DNA from: Eustoma russellianum
Taxonomy: Eukaryota; Streptophyta; Magnoliopsida; Gentianales; Gentianaceae
Reading direction: 5' to 3'
DNA length: 64,000 bases
NCBI GenBank assembly: GCA_036186865.1
Contig: AP025055.1
Span: 27,793,177-27,857,176, forward strand
Shown here: positions 57,230 through 64,000 of the stretch, piece after piece
Numbering within the stretch: the stretch's first letter is position 1
How the letters are laid out: the number at the start of each line of letters is the position of its first letter
Notes under the pieces: model-generated
The model's database searches: none
What the model was told of the DNA's origin: nothing
The model's input: the letters and a program-made list of their open reading frames with translations, nothing else
Translations under genes and position numbers: made by a program

Positions 57230-58446
57230 TGAGACAAAGTAGTATCACTCCCCTGGATGGCATGTGAGGCACTACGTGTGAGGATTGTGGACGGCGGGAG
57301 AGGTGGAAGATCTTTCTTAGAGCGGCGTTTCCGACGAGGGACAACAGGAATGAACTCTGATGTATCCGAATCCTGAAGACGAGAGAGTAAAGTCTCATCA
57401 TCCGGCGATGGAGGAATTCTATCCAGCCTCTGAACTACTTCATCGGCAACCACATGAATCTCTGGGGGCTGTTCATTCTCCGGCAAATCATTATCTGACG
57501 TGTGACCAATTTCCATAGGTTCCGTGGGATGTGGCGCTGGAGTGGCCTCTGGAAAAGGCAAATCATCGCACACCTGTTGATGTGAAACGCTTTCTTGAGG
57601 AGGCGGGGGATTAGCTGATTGATGATTCGGACCAGAAGCCTCTTCAGGAGCAAATGACGATGGCTCATTAGGTACAAGCGTGCTGGCCTCTTTGTGTTTA
57701 ACAGGTGTCTAGCGCTGTGTCTTTGGACGTGCTGGTGGCGGCGGCGGTGGAGGAGGGATAGTGGCTTTGGCTAAAGGACGACATTCTGTTGCTGCATGGC
57801 CAAGCCTCCTGCATGAGGTGCAAAAATGAGGCAAATCCTCGTAAACAACCGACTGCAAAAGCATCCTATTTTTTGCCTGTATATAAATCTTCTGAGGCAA
57901 CTCTTGAGAGATATCTATTTCCACACAAACTCGGGCAACGGACGGCCACAATCCATCAGCCGTCCCCACATCAAGTTTGATTGGTGTACCTATAGTGCGA
58001 ACAATTTCAAAAAGCGAGTCCTGATGGTGTAGATGAATAGGCAAACCAGGAAAGGCAATCCAAACGGGAACTATCGGAACATCAGTAGCTGGATCAAAGT
58101 CAACAGTCCATTTTGTAACACGCATATGACAGCCCGAGATAAGCCAAGAACGGCGATAAAAGCAGCGTAAATAATCTGATTCATTGTGAAAATTCAGCAA
58201 TATATGCGTCTGATCTATCAATGTGATCCACAAATCATGATAGAATCCAATCTTTTCAAATACCTGACGGATGACCTTCAATGGAGGTCTGCCATTCCAA
58301 AACGTGCCCACCAAAGAATGCTTGAAGGGTGCAGCAAGAGCATCAATTTCTGAATCAAGAAATGAAACCATTGGAATGCCCTTGTAACGCGAGACTGTTT
58401 TCGGCGAAATAGAAATACTCTGAGCAGATGCAGTGCCGGATACCAC
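57226..58446 (-). pseudogene. L1 ORF1 (DUF4283-type RNA-binding protein)
   Basis: The frame opens MVSGTASAQSISISPKTVSR. It holds a DUF4283-like domain (FKHSLVGTFWNGRPPLKVIR, RRSWLISGCHMRVTKWTVDF, PVWIAFPGLPIHLHHQ), then a zinc knuckle of the CCHC_4 type (FCTSCRRLGHAATEC), a polyproline run and an acidic tail with KRRSKKDLPPLPP. A TAG at 57709-57711 interrupts it after KTQR. The same frame then continues to a TGA at 57226-57228 that overlaps the ORF2 ATG (ATGA). The family binds element RNA. Confidence 0.9.
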
Positions 58447-58500
58447 CGCAGCAAACGACGGCGGTGGTTGCGACGGTACAAAGATTTACCTATGCTATGA

Positions 58501-60650
58501 ATTTTATGGTGGGTGCCGAAGGGAGGCCACCGTCCCAGTGAAGCAAAATTTATTTTTCCTTTATGAAATCATATGTGCTATTTGTATGGAGTCCATGTAA
58601 TTGAGGGAAATTATGTTTTTTTTCGTTTTATGCCGCTGCCGCTGCCATGGCATGGATTTTGGTACATGTAAATATACATGCTGAGGGTAGTATGAATTTT
58701 GCAAGGTGAATTTTCAAGTACTGTGACCGAAGATGTGTGTGTGCATTTAAGTTGTGACTTTTAGTAAATCTTTGGGGGAAAAAAAGAGGGGCCAAAAGAT
58801 TTGCAAAATGGTGCATTCATATTTTATAATATAAAGTATAAGAATGTATATATGTGTGTGTATATATATGTTGGTATGACAAATAGGAAAAAAATAGAAA
58901 GCTAGGAACTAATTACATTAAGTAAGCCAAATTAACCTTTATTATGAGGTATTGATGTTTATACTATAATTGTTTAGATTCAAGCCTAGAGGAGAAGGAA
59001 GTTAATTCGTCAAAAAGGTAGGTGCCTCTTCCCCCCTCAAACGGATATGGTTCATGCATGCTTTGACGGTATACTAATGTGGTTCGTTGTTTTATTTGTT
59101 TAAGTTGTAAATTTTGGTTCGTTGTTTTTATCTGTTAAGTTGTAAATTTTGTATATGTTGGAAAGCATGAGATATATTGTTTATGGCTGCTATGTGCGTG
59201 TATGTGTGTGAAATTGGTGGTATGACTGAATCGAAAACAAAATATCCTTAAAAAATGGGGAAAAGAGGAACTTTTACATTAGGAGCCTTTAAAAAGTTGT
59301 GTTTTGGCCTTAGAATAGGTTCCTATAGACTGGAAATAGGAGGAAATGGGGGTTGGGATCGAAAAAAAAACAAATCACAACGCGCGTTGCCACTGGTGGA
59401 ACATCTAATTAAATAAATAAATAAATAACTAAATTAAGGCAGAGAACATGCCAGCCAACGGACCGGGTCGACTGGCTAGCGGGTCGGACCAAAGGCGGCC
59501 AGTTAACCACTCAAAAAAATGTATAGAAAAATATAATTAGATACCAATAAAATTCAAATAAATTCCAGAAAATATAAAGGGTTAAAATTAAATTATTACC
59601 ACTTAATTTCTAAAGTTTGATAAATTCAAGAAATTAGAAATAAATAGTAATAAATAGAATTAAGTAAGGGAAACATAGGGGAAATTAGTAGAAAATTCTA
59701 GTAAACTAATACAAGCTAAGGAAAAATAAGGATGGCGATAAATAACAACTTTCCAATATTCAAAAATTTCACAAAGCCAAATATTGAGTGCCGGAGGATG
59801 GTGAGGATGGGTCAGGGGCCTCAGGCGATTGTGTTTTTGCATTCTTGGCATGTGCATTGCATGATGGCGGGTCGTGACGTACGGGTCACGGGCGCTCAGG
59901 ATGGTGTACAGTGGCGGGTCCACGACACTCAGGATGGTGTGCAGTGGCGCGGCCACGCACACTCAGTATGGTGACTGTGGGGTGTACGACCTGCAGCCAC
60001 TCAGTAGGACCCGGGTTCATGCATTGCACGGTATAGATATCGGCATTCTGTGTGACATGACTTTGTTGCGTGTGACACGTTGATTGAGCATGCATCACGT
60101 ACTTGCGCATTTTACATGGAGTGCTTTACATACTGCATTTACTTTATCTTATGCATGTTATCATATATTCATGTGCTATGTGGTTTTATCTTATATTTAT
60201 GTGCTATGTGGCTATATTATTTCGGTATGCACGTTTTATATTGGTTTGAGGCGGGCATCTACTGGGTGATTTCTGTCACTCACCCCTACTTCCCATGTGA
60301 GCCGGATGAGAATTACGAGCACATCTTTGTTGAGGACGGGTCGGACATAGCTGAGTGGGCTGGTTGATAGCTGCAGCTAGGATACGAGGGGAACTCTGCA
60401 GCTGATTTTTCGTAGTTATCTTTTGGGGACTTCCACAGACTTCTTTATTACTTTTATTATCAGAATTTTTATTCAGTAATGTAATGACGATTATTGGAGT
60501 TTAATTTAAGTTACGATTTACGTTTCCGCGAGAAAAATTTCTACGCCATTTCTGACATGTAATAGATTGATTTGACGCCTTGTATTCTCCTCAGTGAGAT
60601 ACGGCGGGTGCACTGTTCCTGATGTTAGGGCTCGGGAGCGGGGCGCTACA
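58501..60650 (+). other. Right part of solo LTR Z
   Basis: Non-coding. AT-rich to about 59760, with a TG/TA microsatellite at 58845-58870. Two and a half tandem copies of a 33-bp unit (CGCTCAGGATGGTGTACAGT at its start) begin at 59893, 59926 and 59959. The terminal GGGCGCTACA ends at 60650. Frames at 59660-60367 have no family support. Confidence 0.75.
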
Positions 60651-61153
60651 GATAGATAGTCTAGCACAAGAAGAAACATAAATATTTGATCTCTTGCTTG
60701 TGTTTAGACTAGTGAGAAAGTGTGAACCTTACTATTTCCTTCAACCTACTGTGAGAAAGTTTTTGAGGAAACTTTGTTTAAGTTGTGAGTTAGCAAGAAG
60801 TTGTTCTTGCTAAGAGCTGTAGTTGCTGTAGTTGCACAAGTGTATTTTGTGCAAGAAGTTGCTGTTGTTGTTGCTTACACTAAGGTGTTAGTGTAAGTGT
60901 TGCTGTGGTTGTTCTTATTATCTCTAATAAGAAGAGTAGTTGTTGAAAATCCACTTTGGCAACAAAGTGGTAGTGGAGTAGAATCATTTACGATTTGAAC
61001 CATTCTATATCCGGTGTACTTATTCATTGTTTCTTACCTCCCATTCTTGCTTTGATTTTGAATTTCATTTGAGTTGAGCCAAACAAGAAAATTCCGCAAA
61101 AGTGTCAAACACTCTATTCATCCCCCCTTCTAGAGTGTGTTTCGGACCTAACA

Positions 61154-61214
61154 TATAGAATTTGAAGAAGAAGTTGAGAAAACAAGCTTGAAGCTCTTGA
61201 TTAAAATTTTATTC
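61154..61214 (-). repeat. Stub of the Copia-B 5' LTR
   Basis: 61 bp matching 13224-13284 with four substitutions, lying between Copia-D's right end and S2. Its first five bases (TATAG) are also Copia-D's target duplication. The remainder of this LTR should lie beyond S2, outside the window. Confidence 0.82.
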
Positions 61215-61883
61215 TGTAGGATCTGCAAGGCACCACTAGAAGGGAGGGTTGAATAGTGGGTGCGGAAAATGTGATTTTTAAAATAGTTTTAAACCGAAAA
61301 CTCAACTTCTGAAAACAGTTTCTGTTTTCAGGACTAGTTTTAAAACGTTTTGAAAACTAGGTTGTAGGTCTTCAAAAATTCTGAAAATTTGAGAGAACTT
61401 AGCCTCTGATTCTATGAGTGTCTCCTAAAAATTTCAGATTTAAATTCAACCTTTAACCCCTTCAAAAATCATTGGTGGTCAGATTGCACGAATCTGCCAG
61501 AAACGGTAGACTGTTTTGCAAAATTTATTCCTATTTGTACTTAACTCCAAATGCTCTGAAATTTTAACCACTAACCCCTTATATGTTTTATTTAAATGGG
61601 TTGAAACCGTTTTGAAAAATGCTTTTGGGAAGTTAGTCAAATACACTCAAAGTCTCAACCTTTGCAAGCCTGAAAATCAGACTGCACTAGTCTCAGAACT
61701 TTGGATGTTTGATCGACTTATACTTATCCAAAAAGATTGAAACTTGTTCCAAATTAACCCTAAGATGTGTGACTATGTTTATGGAAAGTTTCGTAATTTT
61801 TGAAAAACGTTTACTATTTTTACGAACGTAATCAAAAAGAGTAGACAGTGCTGAAACAGAATATAAGTGCTGAAAGTAAATGA

Positions 61884-61930
61884 CACCGAGAATTTTATAC
61901 TGGTTTGGTTATAAACAACCTACTCCAGTC
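61884..61930 (-). promoter_or_regulatory. Conserved LTR promoter block in S2
   Basis: The minus strand reads GACTGGAGTAGGTTG, TTATAACC, then AAACCAGTATAAAATTC, with a clear TATA box. It is the best example of the block in the window. Confidence 0.7.
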
Positions 61931-62620
61931 TTCGAGGAACACCTTCCTCGGTTCACACTAATCACATAATACAAAAACACCTTACCACAGGGTTGATGGA
62001 GTTACACACCAACTCCAACCCTTTACAAACCTTGTATGATAAATACAATTGCGCACGAACACCACCACCTTGCAAGATTGAAGATTGATCACATCTTGAT
62101 CAATCTTTTACAAAGATATAGAATGTGTGGTGGTATAAGATAAGCCTATTCGAGAATATGAATGTAAGTACAATAGGCTTTTAGAAGAAAGAAAGAAAGA
62201 AAGAGAGTGTAGAAGAAGAAGGCTAGAACACTTTTTGATCTTTTAATTTGCAACTCTTGTTCTTGTTCTTGTTTTGCTCTTCTTCCTTCTTTTTAACATG
62301 TGTTGGCCGCCCCCTTGGAGTCCTTCTCCTCTTGAAAATTATCTTCTAAGTCCTTGGGAGAATGTGTGGCATCATTATGACATGATCTTGCTTACTTGGC
62401 ATGTTCTCATTGGATGATCATTTAACTTTTGCTTACTTGGCACTCATTGATAGGTTGAATGTTGTCATCATTTGATGACTTGGAAAATCTGAGAATTCAA
62501 CTAAAAACATGTGCCAAAATCAACATAGAATAGTTGCCATAACTCATAAGATTATCACATAAATTAAGCAAGATAATTTCTCCACAAAAACAAGCAAGAA
62601 ATCGACCATGAATGAACTTG

Positions 62621-62975
62621 ACATGCTGAAATTTCAGCATGTGATACATGGTGCTTTTATTCAAATTATTTCCAATTTTCTTTGATTTTTATCTTTGAAA
62701 TAAATCACCAATTAGTAGAAAATAATCTCATCATTGTTGGAAACGAATTTGGATACCAATATGGCCAAGAATTCGGCCAAGATACATTACTACACATGCT
62801 GAAATTTTCAGCATGTGTGACATTAAAAATATCACCATTTTAATTTCATAATTAATTCAAAACATTACCATAACATCCTCAATTAATCCTCATGATTCAA
62901 GATGATAAAATATGGCATTTCTTAGTGATAAAATCGGCCACTCAAACTACACATGCTGAAATTTTCAGCATGTGT
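62621..62975. repeat. Three palindromes with arm CACATGCTGAAA in S2
   Basis: Copies are at 62621-62642 (perfect 22-bp palindrome), 62792-62818 and 62949-62975. Spacing is about 160-170 bp. Each is preceded by a CGGCCA or CGACCA word. Confidence 0.9.
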
Positions 62976-63287
62976 TTCAAATGAGATAAAATTTGAAACA
63001 TTTCCTTTTGTAGCTTCTTTCTTTAAATCACCATCATTATATGATTGATTCTTGACCAATCAATACGCCAACAAGGCTCCACATATGCTCCATCTCAGCT
63101 GTATAGGCGTGTCCAACATGTATATGCATGTGCTGAATTTTATTTTTGCAAACTTTGTAAAATAGTGCACATTTAATAACACACATGTTATATTCCAATC
63201 AGCCCTTAATTTAATTTTCTAGAACACTTTAAGATGTATGACATATGTAAAAAGTGTCTAGATACGTGTCGTATGATGTGCCAAAAA

Positions 63288-64000
63288 GTAAAATCTCTAC
63301 CACCAAACCTCTACAATTGCTCCATATGGATTTGTATGAGGATATTGGTACGGAAAGTCTAGGTGGAAAACATTACACCTTTGTGGTGGTAGACGACTTC
63401 TCTAGGTACACTTGGGTAATATTTTTAGCCAAAAAGAATGATGCATGCCAAGATTTTATAAAACTATATAGGAGATTAGAAAATCAAAAAGAAGACACAA
63501 TTAAGGAAATTAGAAGTGATAGAGGTGGTGAGTTTGACGGTGAGTTTAAAGAATTTTGTGTATCCAAAGGGTATGGACACAATTTCCCGGCTATAAGAAC
63601 TCCTCAACAAGACGGTGTTGCGGAAAGGAAAAATAGAACATTTCAAGAAATGAGTAGAGCCATGCTAAATGAATTTGAGCTACCCAAGTATTTTTGGGCC
63701 GAAGCGGTAAACACCGCTTGTCATGTGATCAATAGAGTTTATTTGAGACCATCTCTCAAAAAGATTCCTTATGAGCTTTGGAAAGGTAGAGTACCAAATA
63801 TTGGTTATTTCAAGGTATTTGGTTGTAAGTGTTTTATACTTAACACCAAAGATAACTTGGATAAACTCGATTTCAAAGCGGATGAAGGAATCTTTATGTG
63901 ATATGCTCAAAATAGCAAGGCATTTAGGGTATATAATAAGAGGAGCATGAAAGTTAAAGAGTCAATTCATGTCAAGTTTAGTGAACTCATTGAGGATGAA
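63288..64000 (+). pseudogene. Copia-D-family integrase fragment
   Basis: It begins abruptly within the pre-integrase region (KSKISTTKPLQLLHMDLYED) and carries FSRYTWVIFLAKKNDA, IRSDRGGEFDG and GVAERKNRT, so all three catalytic positions are present. It aligns to 46044-46756 with few differences but keeps the tryptophan lost in Copia-D. A TGA at 63899-63901 stops the frame after DEGIFM, and the same frame continues to the window edge. No LTR, gag or protease precedes it, so the fragment is 5'-truncated. Confidence 0.88.

Larger units (their letters stand above)
52394..58500 (-). mobile_element. L1-type LINE, full coding length, decayed
   Basis: ORF1 (57226-58446) and ORF2 (53370-57229) are both present on the minus strand, followed by a 3' UTR (52394-53369) ending in an A/TA-rich tail next to a TA microsatellite. 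The domain order EN, RT, zinc-binding region, RNase H is that of plant L1 elements. The target duplication could not be identified because the left flank is TA repeat, so both outer boundaries are approximate; the 5' end may lie as far as about 58870. Confidence 0.88.
51594..60650 (+). repeat. Solo LTR Z (related to the long-LTR element), containing an L1 LINE
   Basis: Ends are TGTTATACCCCGTG and GGGGCGCTACA, with GATAG on both sides (51589-51593 and 60651-60655). Without the LINE it is about 3 kb and non-coding. Its right part shares blocks in the same order with the long-LTR element. These are GGTTCATGCATTGCACGGTA at 60014-60033, TTGCGTGTGACAC, GCATGCATCA, a CTACTGGGTGAT box and the terminal GGCGGGTGCACTGTTCC...GGGGCGC. 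No second copy or primer site is present, so it is a solo LTR. Confidence 0.88.
41510..61153 (+). mobile_element. Copia-D: SIRE-like copia element with third ORF, containing solo LTR Z
   Basis: The left LTR begins 41510 (TATTGGAATATAAAATG, mutated from TGTTGG) and the right LTR ends 61153 (CGGACCTAACA). TATAG flanks both sides (41505-41509 and 61154-61158). A tRNA-Met primer site follows at 43739-43753 and a polypurine tract precedes 50695. The order is gag, PR, IN, RT, RNase H, then an extra ORF, in plus orientation. Solo LTR Z sits in the right LTR. Many stops and frameshifts make it inactive. Confidence 0.93.
50695..61153 (+). repeat. 3' LTR of Copia-D, split by solo LTR Z
   Basis: LTR sequence is 50695-51593 and 60656-61153 (about 1397 bp in total), matching 41510-42905. 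The ATCGATCGAT cluster is at 50814-51172 and the TATA box CTATAAATGG at 51442-51451. The two halves rejoin exactly when Z and one GATAG are removed. Confidence 0.92.
13224..61214 (-). mobile_element. Copia-B: old copia element split by five later insertions
   Basis: The pieces can be read in order on the minus strand. They are the 5' LTR stub 61154-61214, primer site near 41495, gag start 41414-41448, gag 29335-30102, zinc knuckle and PR 25907-26361, IN 24443-25906, RT and RNase H 13640-15339, polypurine tract 13627-13636 and 3' LTR 13224-13626. At four gaps the protein frame on the two sides fits after the inserted element and one target duplication are removed. The rest of the 5' LTR is beyond S2, so the full element length is unknown. 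Confidence 0.88.
61215..63287 (-). repeat. S2: second S-family LTR, truncated
   Basis: It starts TGTAGGATCTGCAAGGCACC and follows S1 base for base in layout up to GCCAAAAA at 63287, corresponding to about 28377 in S1. The remaining 950 bp seen in S1 are absent. The promoter block is at 61884-61930 with TATA (minus GTATAAAATT). Three palindromes lie at 62621-62975. No target duplication can be checked. Confidence 0.85.

Noticed and set aside
59660..60367. ORFs in the right part of solo LTR Z
   Set aside because: They overlap the 33-bp tandem array and LTR terminal blocks and match no family.

Overview
The window is repeat-dense nuclear DNA of a flowering plant. It is almost wholly plant retrotransposons: Ty1/copia, a Tat-type Ty3/gypsy, an L1 LINE with DUF4283-type ORF1 and C-terminal RNase H, an RTE LINE, and a long-LTR non-coding element. 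No tRNA, rRNA or CRISPR array was seen. No intact host gene was found, only two short exon-like stretches. The species cannot be named from the sequence.

Layout. 1-3698 is the 5' part of a Tat-like gypsy element on the minus strand, running off the left edge. 3699-4450 and 11705-13223 are one host stretch split by Copia-A (4451-11699, minus, 5-bp duplication GGAGC), which itself carries a truncated RTE LINE (7365-8498, 17-bp duplication). From 13224 to at least 61214 lies one old copia element on the minus strand, Copia-B. Its coding frame can be followed in pieces (RNase H/RT 13640-15339, IN 24443-25906, PR and zinc knuckle to 26361, gag 29335-30102, gag start 41414-41448, PBS near 41495, 5' LTR stub 61154-61214). 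It is interrupted by a long-LTR non-coding element (15340-24442), a solo LTR S1 (26362-29334, CTATC), a SIRE-like copia Copia-C (30103-41413, GCTGG), Copia-D (41510-61153, plus, TATAG) and a second S-family LTR S2 (61215-63287). Copia-D's right LTR contains solo LTR Z (51594-60650, GATAG), which contains the L1 LINE (about 52394-58500). The right edge (63288-64000) is an integrase fragment of the Copia-D family joined abruptly to S2.

How the parts relate. The nesting gives relative ages: Copia-B is older than all five insertions in it, Copia-D is older than Z, and Z is older than the L1. Coding frames are mostly broken by nonsense codons, many of the CAG-to-TAG or TGG-to-TAG/TGA type expected from deamination of methylated cytosine. 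Copia-C has the best preserved pol (1041 codons open).

Most interesting signals. (1) The L1 3' UTR holds three 70-bp modules with identical internal spacing. Each has a 28-nt hairpin whose stem sequence changes while pairing is kept. (2) Clusters of the palindrome ACATCGATCGATCGATGT and its variants sit in the LTRs of three different copia families. (3) A different palindrome, arm CACATGCTGAAA, occurs three times in each S-family LTR. (4) Copia-D carries a third, env-position ORF and an unusual tandem partial LTR.
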